40,284 nucleotides of DNA, from the NCBI GenBank assembly GCA_913057945.1, contig CAJXOF010000021.1, positions 1 through 40,284 of the forward strand, read 5' to 3'. The notes beneath the pieces were generated by a model, which made no database searches, was not told the DNA's origin, and saw only the letters and a list, made by a program, of their open reading frames with translations. The position numbers and the translations under genes are program-made. This document shows, in pieces, positions 33,263 through 40,284 of this stretch. The stretch comes from an uncultured Hyphomonadaceae bacterium. GTDB taxonomy: Bacteria; Pseudomonadota; Alphaproteobacteria; Caulobacterales; Hyphomonadaceae. Numbering within the stretch: the stretch's first letter is position 1; each line of letters begins with the position of its first letter.

Positions 33263-33284
33263 TGCTTCAAGGAAATCTGAAGCA
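33263..33284. promoter_or_regulatory. Dyad TGCTTCA-N8-TGAAGCA upstream of SCP2 gene
   Basis: Seven-base perfect arms (33263-33269 and 33278-33284) surround 8 bases. It lies 66-87 bases upstream of the SCP2 start and about 90-110 bases upstream of the carboxylase start, so it could control both divergent genes. Confidence 0.55.
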
Positions 33285-33349
33285 TGCGGGCTTGCAATCT
33301 GCCTGAAGGGGCGGCTTTATCGCCTCAAGACCATTCAAGGAGGAATTCA

Positions 33350-33652
33350 ATGGATCTCTCAGAACTCACATCGAAGGCAGATTCTGCCGTCGAAGCTGGC
33401 GGCGACTTCACCAAGAAAGTAAAATTCGATTTCGGTGACGCTGGTAAGCTGTTCATCGACGGTGTTGCTGGCAAGGCCGACAATTCGGACTCCGATGCCG
33501 ACGCTACCATCAAGGTCAACTGGGACGACTTCGTGAAAATTTCCGAAGGCGCCATGGACCCGACGATGGCCTTCATGCAGGGCAAGCTGAAAGTTGAAGG
33601 CGACATGTCTGTCGCCATGCAGCTGCAGAGCCTGATGAAGAAGTTCAGCTGA
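33350..33652 (+). CDS. SCP2 sterol-carrier-like lipid-binding protein
   Basis: The 100-residue protein is a stand-alone SCP2 domain. The family strands are visible: KVKFDFGDAGKLFIDG, DADATIKVNWDDFVKISEGAMDPTMAF (in parts) and GKLKVEGDMSVAMQLQSLMKKF, which form the hydrophobic tunnel that holds fatty acyl chains or sterols. The perfect aaggagg six bases before this ATG rules out the upstream ATG at 33284. A terminator-like hairpin follows 25 bases later. It stands beside acyl-CoA and hydrolase genes, consistent with lipid handling; its ligand is unknown. Confidence 0.92.
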   Translation: MDLSELTSKADSAVEAGGDFTKKVKFDFGDAGKLFIDGVAGKADNSDSDADATIKVNWDDFVKISEGAMDPTMAFMQGKLKVEGDMSVAMQLQSLMKKFS

Positions 33653-33677
33653 TCTCGCTGAATCGAACTTGATCTCT

Positions 33678-33708
33678 GAAGCCGTCCGGGGAAACCTTGG
33701 GCGGCTTC
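33678..33708 (+). terminator. Hairpin after the SCP2 gene
   Basis: Seven-base arms gaagccg (33678-33684) and cggcttc (33702-33708) enclose 17 bases and are followed by ttgcc. The stem extends with one mismatch. It separates the SCP2 gene from the alpha/beta hydrolase gene. The T-tail is short, so strength is uncertain. Confidence 0.55.
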
Positions 33709-33727
33709 TTGCCATTGAAAGTTCTTT

Positions 33728-34681
33728 ATGACGCGGCCCCCCCACACTCAGGATGATTCCTTCGTGCTCATTCCGGGAAACCCGCCGCCTGACGGGGCAG
33801 AAATTCTGTGGTTCAAGGGAAGCGAGGGACGAAACCTGCGCGCCTGCGTGGCGCCGGCCCTGTCAAAGTCAGATCCGCGCGGCACCGCGATTGTCTGTCC
33901 GGGCCGCACCGAATTCATCGAGAAATACTTCGAGGTCGGACGGGAACTCCAGGCAATGGGCTTCGCCGTCGTCATTCTTGACTGGCCGGGGCAGGGCCTG
34001 TCGGAGCGTTTGCTGGACGACACCAAGAAGGGGCATATCGACCGGTTCGAGACCTTCATGGGTGCCCTTGCGGGCGGATTGGAGCAATTGCAGGACCGGC
34101 TGCCGCGTCCCTATGTTTCGGTCGCGCACTCCATGGGCGGCGCCATCGCGCTGGCAGCCATTTCTCAGGGGCTGGTGAAGGTTGATGCGGCGGCATTCTG
34201 TGCCCCGATGTGGGGTCTGAAGTCGCGCTTCTTCGGCATGCGGTATCTCGTCTGGGCGATGCGCGCGACAGGCCGGGCCGACGACTATGCCATTCAGCCG
34301 GGTCCACCGGAAACCTTCGAGACCAACATCGTCACCCATGACAAGAAGCACTGGCAGATGCAGCGCGCGCTGATCGATGCGCGCCCCGACCTCGAACTGG
34401 GCCCGGTAACATGGGGCTGGCTCGGCGCGTCGTTGAACATCGTTGATACGTTCACAAAGCCGAGGGCGCTCAAACAGGTAACCATTCCGGTCTTTGTTGC
34501 GTCAGCTGAAGAAGAGCAATTGGTCGACAATGCCGCACACGAAAAGATTTGCGCCAGGCTGCCAGATTGCGAACATGTGGTCGTCGAAGGCGCCATGCAT
34601 GAAATCCTGATGGAAACCGATACCCGACGTCAGGAATTCTGGGAAGGATTCCAGAGGTTGCTCCGGCGCGCCGACATATAA
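33728..34681 (+). CDS. Alpha/beta hydrolase, monoacylglycerol lipase/lysophospholipase-like
   Basis: The 317 residues match the Hydrolase_4 group (PldB/monoglyceride lipase-like). The nucleophile is Ser135 in VAHSMGGA. DWPGQGLSERLLDDTKKGHID (quoted in parts) is the oxyanion and cap region with the usual DWPGQGxS motif at 85-92. The acid is probably Glu263 or Asp267 in EEEQLVDN, and the base is His291 in EGAMHEILME. It likely cleaves acylglycerols or lysophospholipids in the cytosol. The acyl-CoA ligase follows after 23 bases, so freed fatty acids could be activated by the next enzyme. Confidence 0.9.
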   Translation: MTRPPHTQDDSFVLIPGNPPPDGAEILWFKGSEGRNLRACVAPALSKSDPRGTAIVCPGRTEFIEKYFEVGRELQAMGFAVVILDWPGQGLSERLLDDTKKGHIDRFETFMGALAGGLEQLQDRLPRPYVSVAHSMGGAIALAAISQGLVKVDAAAFCAPMWGLKSRFFGMRYLVWAMRATGRADDYAIQPGPPETFETNIVTHDKKHWQMQRALIDARPDLELGPVTWGWLGASLNIVDTFTKPRALKQVTIPVFVASAEEEQLVDNAAHEKICARLPDCEHVVVEGAMHEILMETDTRRQEFWEGFQRLLRRADI

Positions 34682-34704
34682 AAAGAATCAAGCGAGGAAC
34701 TCCC

Positions 34705-36168
34705 ATGCCAGTCCAGTCCACATCACGCATCCTTTCATATTGGGCATCAAGGCAGGCGGACAGGATTGCGATTGACCATGAGAGCGAAGCCGTCACATGG
34801 GGTGAGTTCGAGGCGCGCACCAATCGTCTCGCACGCGCCTATGCGGAGCTGGGTGTTCAGCAGGATGATTTCGTCACAATCGCACTGCCGAACGGCATAG
34901 AATTCTTTGCGGCATGTTTTGCGGTCTGGAAGCTGGGCGCTACGCCCCAGCCCATATCGGCCAAATTGCCAAAGTCAGAACGGGACCAGATCATTGAGTT
35001 GGGGGCGCCCTCGCTGATCGTCGGCGTTGAATCGGGTGTATACGAACAGACAGTCTCCGTGCCCCAGGGTTTTGAGCCAGGCGCGCATCTGTCATCTGAC
35101 GCCCTGCCGGAACTTACAGCCGCGTCCCTGAAGGCGATGACGAGTGGCGGGTCTACCGGCCGGCCAAAGCTGATTGTCTCTGCCCAACCGGCGGCATGGG
35201 ACACCGATCTGCCATATCTCGAAATCCCTCAACAGGGCGCGATGCTGGTGCCGGGGCCGCTCTATCATAATGGGCCGTTCGTCTGGGCCATGATTGCCCT
35301 ATTCCGCGGCTGTACCGTGGCCATCACGACGCGCTTCGATGCCGAGCAGACCCTGGCCACCCTGGAACGGCTGAAGATCAATATCGTCTATATGGTGCCG
35401 ACAATGATGCGCCGTATCTGGGCGCTGCCCGAAGATGTGCGGACAGGGTACGACCTTTCTAATTTGCAGACGCTCTGGCATCTCGCAGCGCCCTGTCCGG
35501 CCTGGCTCAAGGAATGCTTCATCGACTGGCTCGGCGCTGAAGTGATCTGGGAACTCTATGCCGGGACCGAGGGGCAGGGCACGACCATGATCCGTGGGGA
35601 TGAATGGCTGACGCACAAGGGCTCGGTGGGCCGCCCCGTTGAGGCATGCGAAATCAAGATTGTCGGCGAGACGGGCGAAACGCTTCCATGCGGCGAAGTC
35701 GGTGAAGTCTTCCTCCGGCCTCTCACAGGGCAGGGCAGCACGTACCGCTACATTGGCGCCGAAGCCAAATCCATTGAGGGCGGCTGGGAAAGTCTGGGCG
35801 ATCTCGGATGGATGGATGAGGACGGATATCTCTATCTCACCGACCGACTCTCGGACATGATCCTGTCTGGCGGGGCGAACATCTACCCGGCCGAGGTGGA
35901 AGCCGCGATTGATGCCTATCCCGGCGTCAGGTCATCTGCGGTGATCGGCCTGCCGGATGACGATATGGGCGCGCGGCTGCACGCAATCATTGATCGGCCC
36001 GAAGGCCCCGTTGAGAACAGCTTGATGGCAGCGCACTTGGCGGATCACCTCGTGCGCTACAAGATTCCGAAAAGCTTTGAGTATGTGTCAGAGCCTGTCC
36101 GGGATGATGCCGGGAAAGTGCGGAGGAAGGCCCTTCGCGCGGACCGGCTCGAAGCCGGGACCGCCTAG
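34705..36168 (+). CDS. AMP-dependent acyl-CoA synthetase/ligase
   Basis: The 487-residue ANL-family enzyme activates a carboxylic acid with ATP and joins it to CoA. The P-loop TSGGSTGRPK is at 146-155, the YAGTEGQG motif near 287, SLGDLGWMDEDGYLYLTDR (in parts) near 370-390, and the C-terminal catalytic lysine probably in GKVRRKAL near 475. The best resemblance is to the bile-acid/steroid CoA ligase-like group, but a medium or long fatty acid is equally possible. The start has gaggaa upstream. It probably shares a transcript with the hydrolase. Confidence 0.9.
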   Translation: MPVQSTSRILSYWASRQADRIAIDHESEAVTWGEFEARTNRLARAYAELGVQQDDFVTIALPNGIEFFAACFAVWKLGATPQPISAKLPKSERDQIIELGAPSLIVGVESGVYEQTVSVPQGFEPGAHLSSDALPELTAASLKAMTSGGSTGRPKLIVSAQPAAWDTDLPYLEIPQQGAMLVPGPLYHNGPFVWAMIALFRGCTVAITTRFDAEQTLATLERLKINIVYMVPTMMRRIWALPEDVRTGYDLSNLQTLWHLAAPCPAWLKECFIDWLGAEVIWELYAGTEGQGTTMIRGDEWLTHKGSVGRPVEACEIKIVGETGETLPCGEVGEVFLRPLTGQGSTYRYIGAEAKSIEGGWESLGDLGWMDEDGYLYLTDRLSDMILSGGANIYPAEVEAAIDAYPGVRSSAVIGLPDDDMGARLHAIIDRPEGPVENSLMAAHLADHLVRYKIPKSFEYVSEPVRDDAGKVRRKALRADRLEAGTA

Positions 36169-36210
36169 TTTTCGCACCTCGCTTGACTTCCGTCGCGGAG
36201 CCATAGCTCC

Positions 36211-36230
36211 CCTCCTGAAAACACAGGAGG
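36211..36230 (+). promoter_or_regulatory. Hairpin that sequesters the ribosome binding site
   Basis: CCTCCTG (36211-36217) pairs perfectly with CAGGAGG (36224-36230) across the loop aaaaca. The right arm is the Shine-Dalgarno of the next gene, whose ATG is at 36239. In RNA this stem would hide the site, so translation may depend on melting, a bound factor, or readthrough by ribosomes from the ligase gene. Confidence 0.6.
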
Positions 36231-36238
36231 AAAACGTG

Positions 36239-37243
36239 ATGAAAACAGCAGCCGTCAAGAAACCCGGAGGCCCCGGAAACCTGGTCATCGAGGATCGGCC
36301 CGACCCGAAACCTCGCGCCGGCGAAGTACTGGTTCGCATCCATGCGAGCAGCCTGAACTATCATGATTTCGCCGTTGTCATGGGCGCTATCCCCACCGAG
36401 GACGGACGTATTCCGATGTCGGATGGAGCCGGGGAAGTGGTCGCGGTTGGCGAAGGGGTCACCAAGTTCAAAACAGGCGACAAGGTGGTCTCCCTCTTCT
36501 TCCCGAACTGGCAGTCCGGCGAGATCGAGGCGGCAGGCTTTGCCAGCGTACCCGGTGATGGCGCGGACGGTTTTGGAGCAGAGCTGGTTGTCGCACCTGA
36601 AACCGCCTTTACGCGCATACCTGAAGGTTATTCCTATCGGGAGGCTGCGACGCTGCCATGTGCCGCGCTGACCGCATGGCGCGCCCTGATGGTCGAGGCC
36701 AAGGTCAAGCCCGGCGATTATGTTTTGACTCAGGGTACAGGCGGCGTGTCCATCTTTGCGCTGCAGTTTGCCAAGGCCGCCGGGTGCCGCGTGATTTCGA
36801 CGTCATCCTCTGATGCGAAGCTTGAGCGCCTCAAGGAACTCGGCGCCGATCACGTGATCAATTACAAGGATACGCTTGACTGGGGCAAAGCCGCCAAGGC
36901 GCTGACCGGCGGGCGGGGTGTGGATGAAGTGGTCGAGATCGGCGGACCGGAAACGCTGGCGCAGTCCATTGCTGCATCCCGTCCCGGTGGACACATTTCG
37001 CTGATCGGCGTGCTGACAGGGGTGTCCGGGGAGGTCCCGACAGCGGCCCTGTTCTCTTTGAACATCACGCTGTCGGGGATAACGGTCGGATCCCGCCGGC
37101 ATCAGGAAGACATGATTGCCGCCATCGAGGCCAACGGCATCAAGCCTGTGCTGGACAAGGATTTCCCGCTTGTCGAAATTGCTGATGCCTTTGCCCATCA
37201 GGCCAGCCAGCAGCATTTCGGCAAGATTACATTGAGCCTCTAG
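36239..37243 (+). CDS. MDR-family NAD(P)-dependent oxidoreductase
   Basis: The 334 residues belong to the medium-chain dehydrogenase/reductase superfamily, close to quinone oxidoreductase and zinc-less alcohol dehydrogenases. The GroES-like half (1-120) has HASSLNYHDFAVVMG and GAGEVVAVGEGV. The cofactor loop is QGTGGVSIFALQFAKAAG near 165-182. The catalytic zinc cysteines and histidines are not seen in the usual places, so zinc independence is inferred. The ATG is preceded by gtg; both starts are possible, but aggagg favours ATG. Its stop overlaps the phaB stop by 4 bases. Confidence 0.88.
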   Translation: MKTAAVKKPGGPGNLVIEDRPDPKPRAGEVLVRIHASSLNYHDFAVVMGAIPTEDGRIPMSDGAGEVVAVGEGVTKFKTGDKVVSLFFPNWQSGEIEAAGFASVPGDGADGFGAELVVAPETAFTRIPEGYSYREAATLPCAALTAWRALMVEAKVKPGDYVLTQGTGGVSIFALQFAKAAGCRVISTSSSDAKLERLKELGADHVINYKDTLDWGKAAKALTGGRGVDEVVEIGGPETLAQSIAASRPGGHISLIGVLTGVSGEVPTAALFSLNITLSGITVGSRRHQEDMIAAIEANGIKPVLDKDFPLVEIADAFAHQASQQHFGKITLSL

Positions 37244-37965
37244 CTCGCAATATATTGCGCACCATTCACCGTCATGGTGGCGCCAGTGATGAAGGCCGCT
37301 TCATCGCTGGCGAGGTAGGCACACATCGAGGCGATCTCTTCGGCCTTGCCAAGGCGGCCGACCGGGATCGTCGCGATGATTCCCTCAAGGACTTTCTCCG
37401 GGACGGCCTGGACCATTTCCGTGTCGATATAGCCAGGACAGACCGTGTTCACGGTAATGCCTTTCTTGGCGCCTTCCTGGGCAAGGGCCTTGCTGAGCCC
37501 AATCAGGCCGGCCTTGGCGGCGGAATAATTGGCCTGGCCGAACTGGCCTTTCTGGCCGTTGATGGAAGAGATGTTGATGATGCGGCCCCAACCGCGCTCA
37601 CGCATGCCTTCCCAGACCTGGCGCGTCACATTGAACGCAGACGTCAGGTCGATGTCGATCACCTGCTGCCATTGCTCGCGAGTCATCTTGTGAAACGGCG
37701 CATCCCGGGTGACGCCGGCATTGTTCACCACGACATCAACCGGCCCCAGATCCTTTTCGATCTGAGCCAGGCCTTCCGTAACGGCATCATAATCCGCGAC
37801 ATCGAACTTGTAGCATTTGATGCCGAGTTCTTTCGCGCATTCATCCGCGGCCTGCTGGTTGCCGGCGAAGTTTGCTGCAACCGCATATCCCTTGGTCTTC
37901 ATGGTTTCACTGATCGCTCGCCCGATACCGCGCGTGCCTCCAGTGACCAGAGCTACTCTAGTCAT
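37240..37965 (-). CDS. phaB: Acetoacetyl-CoA reductase
   Basis: PhaB reduces acetoacetyl-CoA to (R)-3-hydroxybutyryl-CoA with NADPH for polyhydroxybutyrate synthesis. The 241 residues match the family. TGGTRGIG is at 8-15, NNAG at 81-84, the serine in NISSINGQKGQFGQANYS (131-148) and Tyr147-Lys151 complete the SDR catalytic set; the INGQKGQFGQ stretch is typical of PhaB. The start may be ATG here or the GTG one codon earlier. The Shine-Dalgarno is ggagg. No phaC or phaA is in the window. The gene is divergent from phaR. Confidence 0.94.
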   Translation of the reverse strand: MTRVALVTGGTRGIGRAISETMKTKGYAVAANFAGNQQAADECAKELGIKCYKFDVADYDAVTEGLAQIEKDLGPVDVVVNNAGVTRDAPFHKMTREQWQQVIDIDLTSAFNVTRQVWEGMRERGWGRIINISSINGQKGQFGQANYSAAKAGLIGLSKALAQEGAKKGITVNTVCPGYIDTEMVQAVPEKVLEGIIATIPVGRLGKAEEIASMCAYLASDEAAFITGATMTVNGAQYIAS

Positions 37966-38082
37966 CACGTATTTCCTCCCGTGTGGTTTGACGTGGATCA
38001 GCTAGCCATTCTGCTGCATCGATAGCAATAGCGCATTGGTCGCAGGGAGAATTTGTGCCAGACTTGTTGCATAGCACAAAAA

Positions 38083-38093
38083 TTGCTTCGCAA
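38083..38093. promoter_or_regulatory. TTGC-N3-GCAA dyad, possible PhaR operator
   Basis: TTGCTTCGCAA lies 24-34 bases upstream of the phaR start, in the phaB/phaR divergent region, with further TGC/GCA half-sites nearby (gttgcatagcac at about 38066-38077). PhaR in Paracoccus recognises CTGC-N3-4-GCAG-like sites, so autoregulation is plausible, though this match is weak. Confidence 0.4.
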
Positions 38094-38116
38094 ATCCATG
38101 AAGCAGAGGGCAGGAC

Positions 38117-38689
38117 ATGGCCAAAGGGAATGGATCAGACGATCTGATCATCATCAAGAAGTATGCGAACCGTCGTCTCTACGACACGTCGACCTCCTCC
38201 TATGTGACGCTGGACCATCTGTCCGAACTCGTCCGGGAAGGGCGCGACTTTGAGGTACGGGATGCGAAATCCGGAGAGGATCTGACCCGTCAGGTCCTCA
38301 CGCAGATTATTTTCGAGAACGAGACAAAGGGCGAAGGCGCGCTGCCGCTGAACTTCCTGCGACAGTTGATCGGGTTCTATGGCGGCGGGGCACAGACTTT
38401 CCTGCCCTCCTATCTCGAAATGTCGATGAACAGCTTCTCCGAGGCGCAGAAGGAATGGCGCAAGGCTGCCAATCCGATGAACATGTTCGAGCAGCAGGCC
38501 AAGCGCAACATGTCCATGTTCGAAGAGGCGATGAAACTGTTCATGCCGACGCTGAAGAATGCGCAGTCCCGGAATGAGACATCTTCCCTCAATCCGATGA
38601 TGGAATACCAGGCCGAGGCGCTGGCCAACATGCAGGCCCAGATGGCTGCGATCCAGAAGCAGCTTTCAGACCTCTACAGCAAGGACTGA
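38117..38689 (+). CDS. phaR: Polyhydroxyalkanoate synthesis repressor
   Basis: PhaR senses PHA granules and represses phasin and its own gene. The 190 residues carry the PHB-accumulation DNA-binding domain (about 12-72: IIKKYANRRLYDTSTSSYVT, LDHLSELVREGRDFEVRD). A PhaR/PHB granule-binding region follows (about 75-130) with hydrophobic LNFLRQLIGFYGGG. The C-terminus is a methionine- and glutamine-rich helix (AEALANMQAQMAAIQKQLSDLY). The Shine-Dalgarno is gagggc. A strong terminator follows 10 bases after the stop. It is divergent from phaB. Confidence 0.96.
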   Translation: MAKGNGSDDLIIIKKYANRRLYDTSTSSYVTLDHLSELVREGRDFEVRDAKSGEDLTRQVLTQIIFENETKGEGALPLNFLRQLIGFYGGGAQTFLPSYLEMSMNSFSEAQKEWRKAANPMNMFEQQAKRNMSMFEEAMKLFMPTLKNAQSRNETSSLNPMMEYQAEALANMQAQMAAIQKQLSDLYSKD

Positions 38690-38699
38690 CCGGAAACGA

Positions 38700-38729
38700 A
38701 AAAGGGCCCGCCAGCTGGCAGGCCCTTTT
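38700..38729 (+). terminator. Strong intrinsic terminator after phaR
   Basis: AAAAGGGCC (38700-38708) pairs with GGCCCTTTT (38721-38729), with an inner palindrome GCCAGCTGGC at 38710-38719. The arms end in A- and T-runs, so it can work for phaR and for the convergent membrane protein gene. Confidence 0.9.
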
Positions 38730-38751
38730 CTGCTTTCGGTTTGCCCCGCGT

Positions 38752-39327
38752 CTACATTTCACCGACGCCGAAATCGCGGCGTGCCGAGACGATCGTGACG
38801 ACGACGCCTGCCAGCACGTCCAGCAAGGTCATCGACATCAGGATGAAGAAGGTGGATGTCGCGAAGTTCGGCAAGAGCAGGAACTGGATCAGGCAGACGA
38901 TGAACAAGATCATCGAGACCGCGTGATTGATAATCGTCGACGTCCCTGTCGAGGTCGATTTCAGGATTTCCAGGAACAGGAAGACCACGGCCAGCAACAG
39001 GATCGCATCGCCCTTGGTCAGGATCCAGTCGACGCCGGAAATCATCGGCAGGCCCATAAACCGGTCATTCAGGAGCGACAGGATCGGCGCGGAATCCGCG
39101 CGGACAATTTCGCCGAATTCATTGGCCATTTCGACCGAGCCGCCAAAGCCGATGGCGAGAAGGTTGTAGAGTGCTACCGGGATGACCAGCAGTGGGAAGA
39201 TTCCGAAGATTGCGCGCATGAGTGTCCCCTTCTTGGTTTTGCCGCCAGAGGCGCCCTTTTCCTGACGCTTCTGTTCCCGTCTTGCGATCGCCGCACCTGA
39301 GATTGCCAATTTGGTGTTGCGATCCAT
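38752..39327 (-). CDS. Four-helix membrane protein, unknown
   Basis: The family was not recognised. The 191 residues have a highly basic cytosolic N-terminus (ARREQKRQEKGASGGKTKKG) and four likely transmembrane segments (38-60, 106-123, 133-152, 158-181). Between the first two is a ~45-residue loop with GGSVEMANEFGEIVRADSAP, which would be periplasmic. The last residues (SARRDFGVGEM) are cytosolic. A ggacggg region precedes the ATG. It ends at the phaR terminator and lies 80 bases downstream of the outer-membrane-like gene on the same strand. Confidence 0.8.
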   Translation of the reverse strand: MDRNTKLAISGAAIARREQKRQEKGASGGKTKKGTLMRAIFGIFPLLVIPVALYNLLAIGFGGSVEMANEFGEIVRADSAPILSLLNDRFMGLPMISGVDWILTKGDAILLLAVVFLFLEILKSTSTGTSTIINHAVSMILFIVCLIQFLLLPNFATSTFFILMSMTLLDVLAGVVVTIVSARRDFGVGEM

Positions 39328-39407
39328 CGCGGACTTACCCGTCCTTTGTCTGCATTAAAATCACGTTTACCGTAATGGTCCGCCAGATGCGAGGGACTTC
39401 TGTGACG

Positions 39408-40121
39408 TTAAAACCCGTGTGTGAGGAAAACGCGAAACGTTGCATCCGCTGATCCGGACGTCAGACCCACCAGGGCGCTCGTCCGCAAGGTCAGGGATGG
39501 GGTCAGGGGCAGCGAGACGAAAGGCCCGGCAAGATGGCTCTGCTGTGACACCGGCAGAAGGTCGCTGGCGCGGCCATAAGAGTTATAGACCTCCGCGCCG
39601 ATATCGACTCCGCCCTCCAGCCGGTGGCTGAGGTCGCCCCGCGTTTGCAGGAAGGTGCCAGACTCGCGCCCGGATCCGGTCTGCATGCTTGCAATGGCCG
39701 AAACCCGTGCCCGCACGTCGTCCGTCAGTTGCACCTGGTTGAGCCAGTGCAGCGCAATCTGGCCCGGTCGGCCGCTGTCCCGCAGCCGCACGTCCAGTCG
39801 CAAACCGGATGCCCATCGCGCGCCGTCCGGTGTGGCCTGCCAGCGCACTTCGCCCTGGACATAGTCGAAATCCACGGTGCGGGCCTCTGTCTTGCGCGCC
39901 TGGATCACGCCCCTGACGGCGAATGATCCTGTAAACGCATGGTTCACATGAATCCGCTGCGCGAGCCCATTCTGATCCGGCTCATACGCCGCACGATACC
40001 CGACCGAACGGGCGCCTTCGGTGATCTCGGGGCCCGAGATACCGCTTGTCAGCTGCGCAGCGGCAGGGCTGCCAAGCCAGAATGTTGCAAGGCTGAGGAG
40101 GAAGGGGAGAAGGAATCGCAT
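39408..40121 (-). CDS. Putative outer-membrane beta-barrel protein
   Basis: The family was not recognised. The 237-residue protein starts with a signal peptide (MRFLLPFLLSLATFWLGSPAAA, cleavage before QLTSG). The mature part has alternating hydrophobic and polar strands (GSFAVRGVIQARKTEARTVD, RWASGLRLDVRLRD, GQIALHWLNQVQL, SLTLRTSALVGL) and ends in Phe after VFLTHG, a typical outer-membrane C-terminal signal. About ten strands fit a small barrel. No clear Shine-Dalgarno was seen. The start ATG is the first in frame with the signal peptide. Confidence 0.75.
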   Translation of the reverse strand: MRFLLPFLLSLATFWLGSPAAAQLTSGISGPEITEGARSVGYRAAYEPDQNGLAQRIHVNHAFTGSFAVRGVIQARKTEARTVDFDYVQGEVRWQATPDGARWASGLRLDVRLRDSGRPGQIALHWLNQVQLTDDVRARVSAIASMQTGSGRESGTFLQTRGDLSHRLEGGVDIGAEVYNSYGRASDLLPVSQQSHLAGPFVSLPLTPSLTLRTSALVGLTSGSADATFRVFLTHGF

Positions 40122-40139
40122 CGGGCCTGTATGGGGGTT

Positions 40140-40283
40140 TTAAAAGCGTCTTGAAAGGTACAAAAGCACGGATTTGCAGCACCCAAAGCCGGACTGGCGC
40201 ACGCCATCCGGGTATCCCTTTGGTCGGCCCAAAGAGCCGTCGGCGCAGCGGGCGCCGTGGCGCTCCGCCTTGGATTTGTAATG
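40140..40283 (-). other. Unresolved segment at the right edge, possible partial ORF
   Basis: From 40283 a minus-strand frame is open for 47 codons and stops at 40140-40142, beginning outside the window. A plus-strand frame is open from before 40182 to a TAA near 40281. Neither resembles a family I know. The stretch holds no other feature, so an end of a gene beyond the window is possible but unproven. Confidence 0.25.
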
Positions 40284-40284
40284 G

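Noticed and set aside
39355..39369. Possible CtrA box (TTAA-N7-TTTA)
   Set aside because: The second half has one mismatch, and the site is not clearly placed at a promoter; a single weak match is expected by chance.

Overview
The window looks like one contig from an alphaproteobacterium, most probably a relative of the Hyphomonadaceae or Caulobacterales. This rests on gene order and signals, not on a database match. The order xerD ... aroK-aroB-CorC-like gene / bolA / J-domain gene is typical of Alphaproteobacteria, as is a complex-I NDUFA9-like gene beside uppP and gltD-gltB. PhaR and PhaB are present, and a perfect EcfG (general stress response) promoter precedes a Pmp3-like gene. The DNA is GC-rich except for the first ~0.5 kb. 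No tRNA, rRNA, CRISPR array or intact insertion sequence was seen.

Layout. 1-73 is untrimmed Illumina P7/Nextera adapter. 74-492 is a low-GC segment with a perfect 24-bp inverted repeat. 493-4114 carries hisA, hisH and hisB on the minus strand, with a lipoprotein-like M20 amidohydrolase on the plus strand between hisH and hisB; hisF is expected next but the contig stops. 4238-9227 is mixed: an EAL protein with a degenerate GGDEF domain, a GNAT acetyltransferase, an NTF2-like protein, a secreted unknown, a CoA-ester lyase and a 2OG-Fe(II)-type oxygenase. 9380-12553 holds the stress-type small membrane protein, xerD, and a TetR/SDR divergent pair with a visible operator. 12631-16459 is an unusual block between xerD and aroK: a DUF3604 lipoprotein flanked by two direct copies of the 3-prime end of a 534-residue solenoid-like gene (one copy decayed), plus a 44-residue membrane peptide overlapping that gene. 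16555-24383 is the conserved core: aroK, aroB, CorC/CNNM, bolA, J-domain, glpD, NDUFA9-like, uppP. 24617-30608 is gltD-gltB (glutamate synthase). 30645-38689 is an envelope lipoprotein followed by lipid and acyl-CoA functions: orphan carboxyltransferase, SCP2 protein, alpha/beta hydrolase, acyl-CoA ligase, MDR oxidoreductase, PhaB and PhaR. The end holds two uncharacterised envelope proteins.

How it works together. Much is housekeeping: histidine and shikimate synthesis, nitrogen assimilation, undecaprenyl phosphate recycling, chromosome dimer resolution. The right half suggests fatty-acid or sterol-like substrate activation together with polyhydroxyalkanoate metabolism. Gene ends are very tightly packed: six convergent pairs touch or overlap. 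The most interesting items are the DUF3604 insertion flanked by a gene-end duplication, the EcfG promoter, the TetR dyad lying inside a promoter spacer, a hairpin that hides a ribosome binding site at 36211-36230, and the adapter/palindrome problem at the left end.
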